From Eubacterium sp. (GTDB lineage Bacteria; Bacillota; Clostridia; Oscillospirales; Acutalibacteraceae): a DNA stretch of 54,323 nt. The position numbers and the translations under genes are program-made. Below, piece after piece: positions 24,292-33,776 of the stretch. Numbering within the stretch: position 1 is the first letter of the stretch; each line of letters begins with the position of its first letter. The notes under the pieces were generated by a model, which worked only from the letters and a program-made list of their open reading frames with translations, was not told where the DNA came from and made no database searches. Location: positions 38,089 through 92,411 of the forward strand of contig JAFLRZ010000008.1 of the NCBI GenBank assembly GCA_022511225.1, in the 5' to 3' direction.

Positions 24292-24699
24292 ATGGTAGAA
24301 TTAAAAGGGTTTAAGGTAAATAAAATTGATTTTGAAAACAGGGTTAAGCCCGGCACACAGCTTAAGCTTCAAAATCAGCTCAACTACAATATGAATTATC
24401 TGAACGACAATAAAACGTGTGTAGGTATTCTTAATTTCAGACTCAGGGATGAATCGGCAAATCCCTTTGAATGTAAGATTGAAATGGTGGCTGAATTTAC
24501 TTATGCTGACGAGGAAAGGGCAGATATTCACGTAAAATCGTTTGATCAGCTTTTTCCGTTTTTGCGCCAGCTAATCCATACCGTTACGGCTGTTTCGGGT
24601 ATGCAGGGATTGATGATTCCTACTATTCGGCTCAATAGAAATACTGTCAGTGTGAATAGCAATGTTCCTGAGGGCAGTGACAATTCACCGTTGAATTAA
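24292..24699 (+). CDS. SecB-like chaperone family protein
   Basis: 135 aa. The C-terminal segment LFPFLRQLIHTVTAVSGMQG and the following LMIPTIRLN match the SecB fold (in SecB, LFPY.R..I......GGFP.L.L.P). The N-terminal half is beta-rich (CVGILNFRLRDE, ECKIEMVAEFTY). In Firmicutes such proteins are divergent SecB relatives, and a role in protein holding is inferred. It begins 9 nt after the GH28 stop with AGGAGG. Confidence 0.75.
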   Translation: MVELKGFKVNKIDFENRVKPGTQLKLQNQLNYNMNYLNDNKTCVGILNFRLRDESANPFECKIEMVAEFTYADEERADIHVKSFDQLFPFLRQLIHTVTAVSGMQGLMIPTIRLNRNTVSVNSNVPEGSDNSPLN

Positions 24700-24720
24700 T
24701 AAGTGTTAATAGAATGTCAA

Positions 24721-24752
24721 AAAAGGCTTGAACTATCGTTCAAGCCTTTTGT
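24721..24752. terminator. Bidirectional terminator, SecB-like / ilvC
   Basis: A perfect 13-bp stem AAAAGGCTTGAAC/GTTCAAGCCTTTT with a TATC loop. It serves both convergent genes. Confidence 0.88.
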
Positions 24753-24772
24753 TGTCTTGTAGAAAAAATTTC

Positions 24773-25894
<1,122 letters not shown>

Positions 25895-25902
25895 TACTTT
25901 AT

Positions 25903-26562
25903 TTAATTATTTTTTGAAAGTCCCTCAAGAGCGTGAATGATATGAAGCCGCATTGCAGTGCGCGCACCCTCAGCATTTCGCTTTTTTATAAACTCCATAA
26001 TAAGCCTGTCATCATTCATATTGTCCTGACTTACGTCGTTGTTCTTGGTGAGGACGACTACGCCTTTTTTAATGGCATTAAAGATGATTGGCATAAACTG
26101 CTTAACAAATGAATTGTGAGTTGCGTTTGCAATACTTTCGTGAAACTTCTGCTCCTCAAAGGTGCGGTCCTCACCGCTGAGAATTTTCTTTTCTATCTCG
26201 TTTCCGTAGTGACAGATTATGTCGATTTCCTCGTCGGTTGCCCTCTGAGCTGCGAGATAAGCACAGTCAGGCTCAAACATCAGCCTCATTTCAAAAAGGT
26301 CGTCAAGACCTGACTCAATGTCGCTGAAATTGTCGGACGCAATTACGGTGTTACGGCTGACAAACGTGCCCTTTCCTCGCTGAATCTCAAGTATTCCGTT
26401 AGTAGTTAAAATGCGTATCGCTTCTCTGAGCGTTGAACGGCTCACACCAAGCTCTGCCGCAAGCTCAATCTCATTAGGTAATTTGTCACCTACCGAAAAG
26501 CGGTTTTCCGCTTCAATCATATTAATAATTTTATCTGCTGCGTTATCGGCTAATTTGCTCAT
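25903..26562 (-). CDS. FadR/FCD-subfamily GntR transcriptional regulator
   Basis: 219 aa from ATG 26562 (an ATG at 26574 is possible). Residues 1-70: winged HTH with GDKLPNEIELAAELGVSRST and LREAIRILTTNGILEIQRGK. Residues about 80-219: the FCD ligand domain, DLFEMRLMFEPDCAYLAA, with His residues (YHFHES-like KFHESIANATHN; AMRLHIIHAL) that bind a metal and acid ligand in this family. It lies directly upstream of ilvC on the same strand, so ilvC is a likely target. The leader contains a pseudoknot and the promoter contains candidate operators, pointing to autoregulation. Confidence 0.9.
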   Translation of the reverse strand: MSKLADNAADKIINMIEAENRFSVGDKLPNEIELAAELGVSRSTLREAIRILTTNGILEIQRGKGTFVSRNTVIASDNFSDIESGLDDLFEMRLMFEPDCAYLAAQRATDEEIDIICHYGNEIEKKILSGEDRTFEEQKFHESIANATHNSFVKQFMPIIFNAIKKGVVVLTKNNDVSQDNMNDDRLIMEFIKKRNAEGARTAMRLHIIHALEGLSKNN

Positions 26563-26580
26563 AATAATCACCATAACCTT

Positions 26581-26638
26581 TCAGGCTACAAACAGTTTAT
26601 TAATATTATCGACACCTTGCTGTAGCCTGACAAGGTGT
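26581..26638 (-). promoter_or_regulatory. H-type pseudoknot next to the regulator ribosome-binding site
   Basis: In the mRNA (minus strand) ACACCTTG (26638-26631) pairs with CAAGGTGT (26619-26612). The loop TCAGGCTACA (26630-26621) is exactly complementary to TGTAGCCTGA (26590-26581). The latter abuts the AAAGG before the start codons. Two stems of 8 and 10 bp give a classic pseudoknot topology that could gate translation. No known riboswitch class is claimed. Confidence 0.6.
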
Positions 26639-26657
26639 AAATAGTGATTACAGACAT

Positions 26658-26725
26658 CTCAAAATTATGCCGTAGGCAAATTTTGAGGGCAATATAATCC
26701 TATTAGTGTGATTTTTCACACTAAT
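26658..26725 (-). repeat. Two strong hairpins in the regulator leader
   Basis: Palindrome CTCAAAATTATGCC-GTA-GGCAAATTTTGAG (26658-26687), and a perfect 10-bp stem ATTAGTGTGA/TCACACTAAT (26702-26725). Both lie between the promoter and the pseudoknot. They may be dispersed intergenic palindromes or structural parts of the leader. Confidence 0.55.
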
Positions 26726-26737
26726 CTCCTTCGCTAC

Positions 26738-26790
26738 ATATTATCATACAACGTGTTTAAAAGTCAATACGTTGTCGGACATCATACAAC
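26738..26790 (-). promoter_or_regulatory. Regulator promoter with operator-like repeats
   Basis: Minus strand TTGACT (26762-26767), 18 nt, TAATAT (26738-26743). The sequence GTTGTATGAT occurs twice: between the -35 and -10 (26743-26752), and upstream as part of the dyad GTTGTATGATGTCCGACAAC (26771-26790). This fits autoregulation by the FCD protein. Confidence 0.6.
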
Positions 26791-26822
26791 AATTTATGTA
26801 AACACAAAATGCTTTATATCAC

Positions 26823-26851
26823 TTGTAAAATGTAATAAAATAGTTTATTAT
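26823..26851 (+). promoter_or_regulatory. Promoter of the DUF815 gene
   Basis: TTGTAA (26823-26828), 17 nt, TATTAT (26846-26851), about 55 nt before the ATG. It is divergent from the regulator promoter and close to its operators. Confidence 0.55.
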
Positions 26852-26906
26852 ATATATAACTATTTTGGGATAGTGTTAGCTTTTACACCATTTTGGAAGT
26901 GGCAGA

Positions 26907-28151
26907 ATGATAATGATGAATAAAATAACAAGATACAGATATTATATTGAATCTCTTTGTATGTACGATATCAAAGAGGATGAGCTTATTCAGGCTCTCT
27001 TTAAACTATTGAAAGAAGCTGATACAGAGAGCGTACTTGCAAATCAAAGCAGGTTTTTCACCCTTATATCTAAGCACGGCGGACTTAAAAGATATATTTC
27101 AAAACTTATTCTTTCGTTTGATAACGAATTTACAAGGTCGGCAAGCGCAGGTGAAATTGATAAGCTTTCACCCTCAATAATCAGCGGTGTCAAGGCAGAT
27201 TTGAATAAGCTTGAGGAAATTTCTTCAATCACCGCCGATGATATTATATCTTCCGTTAGCGACAGTGAGCTGAGGCAAGTGCTTAAAACTATACCGTGCT
27301 GGCAGACGGGCGAGGCTATCCCTCCGTTTACAGACAACTGGCAGGACAGTATTGACGAGCTTGCTCATTACCATAAGAGCAACGGCTACGGAATGTACTC
27401 AATAAATATTGCGTTTACCTGGCGAGATAAAAAAATATGTCCCGTTAATTCCATTGATACCATAACTCTTGATGATTTGAAAAATTATACAGATCAGAGG
27501 AATAGAGTTATAGAAAACACGGAAAGCTTCCTCGCAGGGCATCCTGCAAATAACGTTCTGCTTTACGGAGACCGCGGAACAGGCAAAAGCTCTACAGTTC
27601 ACGCACTGCTCAATGAGTATCACAACAGAGGACTTCGTATGATTGAGATACCAAAAAGTGCCGTTTCCGACTTGACGTTAATAAGAGAAGAGCTTGCCGG
27701 TTCACCGATGAAATTTATTATTTTCATTGATGACTTAAGCTTTGATTCTAATGACAATTCCTTCGGTGAGCTTAAGGCGGCACTTGAGGGCTCGCTTTCA
27801 GGCAGACTGCCTAATATTCTTATCTACGCTACCTCAAACAGACGTCATCTTATCCGTGAAAGCTTCAGCGACAGGGAAAATGATATTAACAAAAACGACA
27901 TTATGCAGGAACAGCTCAGCCTCAGCGACAGATTTGGTTTATCTATTACGTTTATCAATCCGAACAAGCAGGAGTATCTTGATATAGTTACAAAGATAGC
28001 GGCAGACAGAGGACTTGATGAACTCGATAATGAAAGACTTTGCGCAATGGCAGAGCGATGGGCAACAAGACGCGGAGGGCGTTCACCACGCTGTGCAAAG
28101 CAGTTTGTGGATTACGTTGAAAGCTGTCACAAGCAGGGGAAGGAATGGTAG
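26907..28151 (+). CDS. DUF815 AAA-type ATP-binding protein
   Basis: 414 aa. The N-terminal ~190 residues are helical and specific to the family. A P-loop ATPase follows with Walker A LLYGDRGTGKSS (about 218-229), Walker B FIIFIDDLSFD (about 270), sensor-1-like YATSNRRHL, and an arginine-rich RWATRRGGRSPR near the C-terminus. The family is widespread; its cellular role is not defined to my knowledge. GGAAG lies 7 nt before ATG 26907 (ATGs at 26913 and 26916 are close alternatives). It sits alone before the two-component operon. Confidence 0.88.
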   Translation: MIMMNKITRYRYYIESLCMYDIKEDELIQALFKLLKEADTESVLANQSRFFTLISKHGGLKRYISKLILSFDNEFTRSASAGEIDKLSPSIISGVKADLNKLEEISSITADDIISSVSDSELRQVLKTIPCWQTGEAIPPFTDNWQDSIDELAHYHKSNGYGMYSINIAFTWRDKKICPVNSIDTITLDDLKNYTDQRNRVIENTESFLAGHPANNVLLYGDRGTGKSSTVHALLNEYHNRGLRMIEIPKSAVSDLTLIREELAGSPMKFIIFIDDLSFDSNDNSFGELKAALEGSLSGRLPNILIYATSNRRHLIRESFSDRENDINKNDIMQEQLSLSDRFGLSITFINPNKQEYLDIVTKIAADRGLDELDNERLCAMAERWATRRGGRSPRCAKQFVDYVESCHKQGKEW

Positions 28152-28287
28152 AAATTTTCAGCCATTTAAAATGATTTAACCGTCAATTAAAAAAGTGTTC
28201 AAATATTTTATAAAATGTTCAACAAATCAACAAAAAAAGATAATTAAGCCGTGATAGAATTACAACAACAAATTAAGGAGAATAAAA

Positions 28288-28983
28288 ATGGGAACAAAAA
28301 TTCTTGTGGTAGATGATGACAAAAACATTTGCGAATTGCTCAAGCTGTATCTTGAAAATGAAGGCTATTCTGTTTTCGTTGCAAATGACGGACAGGAGGC
28401 AGTAAATCGTTTTCAGGCAAAGGCTCCCGAGCTTGTACTCCTCGACATTATGCTTCCTAAAATGGATGGCTGGCAGGTTTGCCGTGAAATCAGAAAAACA
28501 TCAAACGCACCTATCATAATGCTTTCAGCAAAGGGAGAAACGTTTGATAAGGTGCTTGGTTTAGAACTTGGTGCCGACGACTACGTAACAAAGCCGTTTG
28601 ACGCAAAAGAGGTTATGGCAAGAGTCAAAGCAGTGCTTAGAAGAACTAACGGTACACCGGATACAGAGAGTGAAAAGAAAAAACTTGTAGTATTTGATAA
28701 TCTTGAAATCAATATTGAAAATTATGAGCTTAAAGTAAAGGGAGAGATAATCGACACTCCGCCAAAAGAGCTTGAGCTTATATATTACTTTGCATCAAAT
28801 CCCAATATCGTTTACACACGTGACCAGCTTCTTGACAAGGTTTGGGGCTTTGAGTATTATGGAGATTCCCGTACAGTCGACGTTCACGTTAAAAGACTTC
28901 GTGAAAAGCTTGAGGGTGTATCGGATAAATGGGAGCTTCGCACCGTTTGGGGCGTAGGCTACAAATTTGCAACGAAGGACTAA
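28288..28983 (+). CDS. OmpR-family response regulator
   Basis: 231 aa. Receiver domain (residues 1-120) with acidic pocket VVDDD, phospho-acceptor Asp53 in LVLLDIMLPKMDG, a conserved Thr/Ser in IMLSAKG and the Lys in TKPFD. A winged-helix DNA-binding domain follows (130-230; TPPKELELIYYFASNPN, then SRTVDVHVKRLREKL). AAGGAG precedes the ATG. The sensor kinase starts 6 nt after its stop, with an HtrA protease next, so it probably controls an envelope or secretion-stress response. Two TGTTCAA repeats 20 bp apart lie upstream. Confidence 0.95.
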   Translation: MGTKILVVDDDKNICELLKLYLENEGYSVFVANDGQEAVNRFQAKAPELVLLDIMLPKMDGWQVCREIRKTSNAPIIMLSAKGETFDKVLGLELGADDYVTKPFDAKEVMARVKAVLRRTNGTPDTESEKKKLVVFDNLEINIENYELKVKGEIIDTPPKELELIYYFASNPNIVYTRDQLLDKVWGFEYYGDSRTVDVHVKRLREKLEGVSDKWELRTVWGVGYKFATKD

Positions 28984-28989
28984 TTACTT

Positions 28990-30516
28990 ATGTCTGCTAA
29001 AACTAAGCTTGGGCGGTTAATCAGTAATAATATTTTTACTAAATATTTTATCCTGTTTGCAACGATTTTTTTGGTTGTGCTCACAATACTCGGAACTACG
29101 CTTACCTTTCTCGTCCATGCATATACACAAAATGAAAATACAAGACTGCTTAAAGAAAACACACAGTATATAGCAGGGAGTATACGTACTACGTTTATTG
29201 CACAGGATATGAACAGAAGATATTCTGTTGAAAAGGATATGCTTTGCAGCTCGCTAAACGTTATTTCAAATTCAATTGATGCAGACGTATTCGTATGTGA
29301 CGTTGAGGGCAATATTATAATGTGTAAGGAAATGGCAGACGTTCTGCCGTTTTTAGGCGAGCTTCCCGGCTGTGATTATCACAGAGGCAACTTTGTCGGA
29401 GACAGTCTTCTTAAATCAGTATACGAAGGCGGATACGTAGGCAAGGGGAGCGTAAACGGTCAGTCATCATATATTGTCGGCTGTCCCATTTACAGCAGGA
29501 ATACGATAAACGGAGCAGATCAGATTATCGGCTCTGTCTTTGCCATTACTCATAATAATTCAGACCGCCTTGCGCATGCCGTTACGAGAATGTTTATAAT
29601 AAGTGCAATTGCCTGCTTGCTCATAGGCTTTATCTGTATATGGCTTCTTACAAAGAATTTCGTAAAACCGCTTAAGCAGATGAGCACCGCGGCAAAGAAA
29701 TTTGCTATAGGTGACTTCTCTTACAGAGTCAGTATAAGCAGTGACGATGAGCTCGGCAAGCTTGGTATGGCGTTTAACGAAATGGCAAATTCCCTTGATG
29801 CTCTTGAATCCTCAAGAAGAAGCTTTGTGTCAAACGTGTCGCACGAGCTCAGGACGCCGATGACCTCTATAGGAGGCTTTATTGACGGTATTCTTGACGG
29901 AACTATTCCGAGGGATAAGGCTGACTATTATCTTAATATCGTAAGCAGTGAGATTAAGCGTCTTTCAAGACTTGTAGTAGCTATGCTGAATATGAGCAGA
30001 ATCGAGTCGGGAAGCTTTGAAATGAAGCCGAGCAATTACGACCTTTCTGACCAGATTATTCACGTTCTGCTTACCTTTGAGCAGAAAATCGAAGAAAAGA
30101 ATATCGAAATTCAAGGACTTGAAAATATTAATCCTGTCTATATAGTTGCAGATACCGATATGATTTATCAGGTAGTATACAACATCTTTGACAATGCCGT
30201 AAAATTCACAAATGACGGCGGTTACATCAGAATTGAGATGATTGAAACCGAAGATGAAATCGAAACCCATATCAAAAACAGCGGTATCGGTATCGACAAG
30301 GATGAACTTTCAAGAGTATTTGAAAGATTTTATAAGGTAGATAAGTCGAGAAGTCTTGATGCAAAGGGTGCAGGGCTCGGACTTTATATAGTAAAAATGA
30401 TGGTTGATATGCATTCGGGTTCAATCTGGGCAAAAAGTGATGATGAAAGCTCAGCCGAATTTATCTTCAGATTGCCTAAATCATATAAGCCTATTAATAA
30501 AAAGGAGAAAAAATAA
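28990..30516 (+). CDS. Sensor histidine kinase
   Basis: 508 aa. TM1 (about 18-43), an extracytoplasmic sensor domain (44-200), TM2 (201-221), HAMP (222-272), HisKA with phospho-acceptor His285 in NVSHELRTPMTS, and HATPase with N-box NIFDNAVKF and G-boxes GIGIDKDELSRVFERFYK and GAGLGLYIVK. It is membrane-bound and phosphorylates the preceding OmpR-type regulator. HtrA begins 2 nt after the stop, so all three genes form one operon. The signal is unknown; damaged or misfolded envelope protein is likely from the HtrA link. Confidence 0.95.
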   Translation: MSAKTKLGRLISNNIFTKYFILFATIFLVVLTILGTTLTFLVHAYTQNENTRLLKENTQYIAGSIRTTFIAQDMNRRYSVEKDMLCSSLNVISNSIDADVFVCDVEGNIIMCKEMADVLPFLGELPGCDYHRGNFVGDSLLKSVYEGGYVGKGSVNGQSSYIVGCPIYSRNTINGADQIIGSVFAITHNNSDRLAHAVTRMFIISAIACLLIGFICIWLLTKNFVKPLKQMSTAAKKFAIGDFSYRVSISSDDELGKLGMAFNEMANSLDALESSRRSFVSNVSHELRTPMTSIGGFIDGILDGTIPRDKADYYLNIVSSEIKRLSRLVVAMLNMSRIESGSFEMKPSNYDLSDQIIHVLLTFEQKIEEKNIEIQGLENINPVYIVADTDMIYQVVYNIFDNAVKFTNDGGYIRIEMIETEDEIETHIKNSGIGIDKDELSRVFERFYKVDKSRSLDAKGAGLGLYIVKMMVDMHSGSIWAKSDDESSAEFIFRLPKSYKPINKKEKK

Positions 30517-30518
30517 CT

Positions 30519-32048
30519 ATGGACGATTTTGAAAATAACGGTTTTTCGGGATACACACCTGAAAGCAATGATAACGAAAGCAGCTATACACCACCTGAGA
30601 GTGACAATAGCGTGGACGAATATTATAATCCGCCTAAAAACGACGATCAAACGAGTGAATATTATACTCCACAGCAGAATAATGATACGGCATATCATTA
30701 TTCATATACGAATAACACCCCCAAAAAGAGCGATATCGAACAACCGATTTATAAAGAAAATGCACAGACTGATGCTAATTTCAATTCCTATTCGCCATAT
30801 GGGAATAATGCTAATATGCAAAAGAAAAAAACTAACACGGCAGCAGTTTCCATAATAGTAATCCTCATAGTGTGCATTATTGCTGCAATTATCGGAATCG
30901 GTGCTGCAATATCATCACGCACAAACAGCTCAGGCACGACCGAAAAAGAAAGCAAATTAACTACAGCCTCGCAGAGTGACGGCGAAGTAAGTGTCAAGGA
31001 AAGCGCAGATACACCGCTCAAGAGCGATAACGGAAATTATACGGTTGCAGGTGTTGCAAAAGAATGTATGGATTCCTGCGTAGGTATTACTGTTTACTCT
31101 CAGCAGTACAGTGCTTATGAATATTTTTACGGCTACGGCTCGGGCAATAACAGCAGTGCACCGTCAAAGTCAGGTGAAGGCTCAGGTGTTATTATGAGCG
31201 AGGCAAACGGCAAAACGTATATTCTTACCTGCGCTCACGTTATTTCAGACGCTGACAGCTATACCGTTACTCTTGATAACGGCAAAGAATATGAGGCTCA
31301 GCTTGTAGGCACTGACGCACAGACCGATATAGGCGTAATTTCAATAAATGCTACAGGGCTCAAGATTGCAGAATTTGCAGACAGTGATCAGCTCGCAGTA
31401 GGCGATCAGGTAGTTGCTATCGGCTGCCCCGGCGGTCTTGAATTTATCAACAGTCTTACAAGCGGTTATATATCTGCTCTTGCAAGACCTATTTCATCTT
31501 CAATCGGCTACGATACTGAATGTATTCAGATTGATGCCCCGATTAACCCCGGCAACAGCGGTGGCGCACTCTTTAATATGCAGGGTCAGGTAATCGGCAT
31601 TAATTCCTCAAAGATTGCCGCAACTGAGTATGAAGGTATCGGCTTCTCCGTTCCGTCAAACACTGCAGTTCAGACGGCAAACAGTCTTATAAGAGTTGGC
31701 TATGTTGAGGGCAGAGCAAAGATTGGCGTGCTCTATAATCCTATTACAAGCTTCAACAACGCTTCGGCAGTAATCAATTCACTCGAGCAAAAGGGCTTCA
31801 AGGATTGTCAGGGCGCAATGGTTATCAGCGAATTAGAGCCTGAGTCAGACCTTATAAACAGCGGTATCAAGAAGTATGATATGATTGTTGCAGTAAACGG
31901 CAAGACTATGACCTCACAGGACGTTATCACCTCTGTGCTTGCAGATTCAAAGCCGGGTGATACTGTCAAGCTGACTATTGCAAGAATTGACGGCAACGAA
32001 ATTAAAACGTTTGAGGTCGATTGCAAGCTCATAGAATCAAAAGATTAA
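30519..32048 (+). CDS. htrA: Membrane-anchored HtrA/DegP-type serine protease
   Basis: 509 aa. The cytoplasmic N-terminus (1-105) is disordered and rich in Asn, Tyr, Pro, Asp and Ser. One membrane segment (108-131) follows, then a trypsin-like domain with catalytic His240 (LTCAHVIS), Asp270 (DAQTDIGVIS) and Ser347 (NPGNSGGALF). The C-terminal PDZ domain (about 400-505) includes SELEPESDLINSGIKKYDMI. It degrades or refolds damaged exported proteins outside the membrane. It is the third gene of the two-component operon, with AAAGGAG before the ATG. The long low-complexity tail is larger than in most family members. Confidence 0.93.
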   Translation: MDDFENNGFSGYTPESNDNESSYTPPESDNSVDEYYNPPKNDDQTSEYYTPQQNNDTAYHYSYTNNTPKKSDIEQPIYKENAQTDANFNSYSPYGNNANMQKKKTNTAAVSIIVILIVCIIAAIIGIGAAISSRTNSSGTTEKESKLTTASQSDGEVSVKESADTPLKSDNGNYTVAGVAKECMDSCVGITVYSQQYSAYEYFYGYGSGNNSSAPSKSGEGSGVIMSEANGKTYILTCAHVISDADSYTVTLDNGKEYEAQLVGTDAQTDIGVISINATGLKIAEFADSDQLAVGDQVVAIGCPGGLEFINSLTSGYISALARPISSSIGYDTECIQIDAPINPGNSGGALFNMQGQVIGINSSKIAATEYEGIGFSVPSNTAVQTANSLIRVGYVEGRAKIGVLYNPITSFNNASAVINSLEQKGFKDCQGAMVISELEPESDLINSGIKKYDMIVAVNGKTMTSQDVITSVLADSKPGDTVKLTIARIDGNEIKTFEVDCKLIESKD

Positions 32049-32053
32049 AAAAC

Positions 32054-32090
32054 GACGGCAGATGTGTGTACTATGCATCTGCCATTTTGT
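32054..32090 (+). terminator. Terminator after htrA
   Basis: A GGCAGATG/CATCTGCC stem followed by ATTTTGTC; a modest T-run, so partial read-through is possible. Confidence 0.55.
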
Positions 32091-32103
32091 CAGGACGTGG
32101 AAT

Positions 32104-32898
32104 ATGAAAAAAATATTGCTTATCGGCACAGGCGGTACGATTGCCTGTACTAAGGGTGATACCATTCACCTTGACACTCCGTTCAAAATTCTTGATTACG
32201 TTCGTTTTGAGAATGTCGAATTTGAGTCAGTTTCACCGTTTGCAGTGCTTTCCGAGAATATGAGTATAAAGCTCTGGAAACGGCTTATTGATTATTTGTC
32301 AGTCATTGATTTTTCACGGTATACAGGAGTTATTATTCTTCACGGAAGCGACACGCTTGCATTTACTTCGTCGGTAATTGCTAACGCTTTTCCAAATGAA
32401 AATATTGTTTTCGTTGCGGCGGATAAGCCTGTTGAAGATAAAGAGAGCAACGGTATTAAGAATTTTAACAACGCTGTTGACTATCTGCTTTGCGAAAACC
32501 GCGGAGTCTGCGTTTCGTATAACGGCATTCACAGTGCAGACTCTATAACAAGCGCAAATATTAATGATGAATTTGTTTCTCTCACTTCAACACTTCCTCC
32601 GCTGAACAGTAAAATAATTTACGACAAAAATATACTAATTGTAAATCCTTATGTAGAAATCAACTTCGACAATTACAATTTGGAAAATCTTGACGGAGTA
32701 TTAATTAATATGTTTCATAGTGCAACTGTTCCTGACAGTGCAAAGGAGTTTTCAAAAAAGCTCAGGCAAAGAAATATTCCCTGCTTTTTTGTTACCCATA
32801 AGCAAAGCGCCGATTACGAAACAGCACAGGGACTTGATAACATTATCTTTAACTGTACTATCGAAAACGCCTATGCAAGAATGCTGCTTATAGAATAA
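32104..32898 (+). CDS. Short L-asparaginase-like protein
   Basis: 264 aa from ATG 32104. The N-terminal nucleophile motif GTGGTIACT (8-16) and the second threonine motif ILHGSDTLAFTS (about 79-90) match type I/II asparaginases, which hydrolyse asparagine to aspartate and ammonia. Usual length is about 330 aa. Here the C-terminal domain is short but ends naturally (AYARMLLIE). The Lys following the HGSDT motif is represented by ADKPVEDKESNG. Asparagine specificity is likely but not certain. No signal peptide. Confidence 0.82.
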   Translation: MKKILLIGTGGTIACTKGDTIHLDTPFKILDYVRFENVEFESVSPFAVLSENMSIKLWKRLIDYLSVIDFSRYTGVIILHGSDTLAFTSSVIANAFPNENIVFVAADKPVEDKESNGIKNFNNAVDYLLCENRGVCVSYNGIHSADSITSANINDEFVSLTSTLPPLNSKIIYDKNILIVNPYVEINFDNYNLENLDGVLINMFHSATVPDSAKEFSKKLRQRNIPCFFVTHKQSADYETAQGLDNIIFNCTIENAYARMLLIE

Positions 32899-32984
32899 AA
32901 TCCACGATAAGTAGACGAAATCCAATTTGAGTGGATAGATTTATATCAGATAACCTGCTACCATATAGTAAGAGGAGGTGGGTT

Positions 32985-33437
32985 ATGAAAGATTATATTA
33001 AATCCCTTGCAGCACTTGTTTTATCAGCAATATCATCTTATGCGGTATACTATGTCCTGCGGATTTTAGATATAGTGAGTTACTTTGAGCTTGCTGAGGA
33101 GGTAGATAATTTACAGACATATTGTGTAATCGTTATTTCATTTCTTTTATTTAATTTTCTGTACGGATATGTTTTAAGTTATTCCGTTATCAAAAATGCG
33201 ATATTACAGGGAAGCTATTTGTTGTTAAGCGGAATGCTTTTTATTGCTTTTAAGGGAAATATATTTATTGATATATTTAGCTTTTTTAATTTAGCTCTTT
33301 GGGAGTTATATGGCATTATTAATAGTAATATTTTTGTCAAAGCTATAATATTTATTGCTTGTATTGCATTTCCCGTTTTATTTTCGTCGATGGGTGCTTT
33401 ACTATCAAACAAAATGAAAAAGAAAAGTCTTAGTTGA
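32985..33437 (+). CDS. Small four-segment membrane protein
   Basis: 150 aa from ATG 32985 with a strong AGGAGGTG site. About four hydrophobic segments: 8-28, 47-65, 72-90 and 118-140. The C-terminus is short and basic (KMKKKSLS). Family not recognised. It lies between the asparaginase-like gene and the trp T-box. The -35 box of the trp promoter overlaps its stop codon, so the spacing is very tight. Confidence 0.75.
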   Translation: MKDYIKSLAALVLSAISSYAVYYVLRILDIVSYFELAEEVDNLQTYCVIVISFLLFNFLYGYVLSYSVIKNAILQGSYLLLSGMLFIAFKGNIFIDIFSFFNLALWELYGIINSNIFVKAIIFIACIAFPVLFSSMGALLSNKMKKKSLS

Positions 33438-33461
33438 CAAAATGAATTTTTGTGCTATAAT
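33434..33461 (+). promoter_or_regulatory. trp operon promoter
   Basis: TTGACA (33434-33439), 16 nt, TATAAT (33456-33461). The -35 includes the TGA stop of the upstream gene. Confidence 0.85.
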
Positions 33462-33469
33462 GATTAATA

Positions 33470-33745
33470 ACTTAATATTAAACCGATGATGCGGAGATAA
33501 AAACAGGAAACGAATTCACAGAGAGCCTCGTTGCTGGAAAGAGGTAATAAACGGCTTGTTAAATGGACCGCTGAGGGCATAGTCAAAGGCGAGAGCCGAG
33601 TATTCTATGACGCGTTGACCTGCGTTAGTGGTCGGAGATATGATAGTATCTTGCAGAGTGTATGGTTTACCATAAATCAAGGTGGCACCACGGAATGAAA
33701 TTTCGTCCTTGACAGTATTATTACTGTCGAGGACTTTTGTTTTTG
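33470..33745 (+). ncRNA. T-box leader sensing tRNA-Trp
   Basis: A T-box riboswitch. The conserved T-box AAGGTGGCACCACGG (33679-33693) lies before an intrinsic terminator GTCCTTGACAGTA/TACTGTCGAGGAC plus T-run (33705-33745). TGG at 33564-33566 is the likely specifier codon (Trp). The T-box UGGC pairs with a tRNA end GCCA, that is discriminator G, as in tRNA-Trp. Uncharged tRNA-Trp would stabilise the antiterminator and switch on trpE to trpA. Confidence 0.93.
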
Positions 33746-33776
33746 CAGGATCTTCAAAATTGAGGAGTGAGATTTT

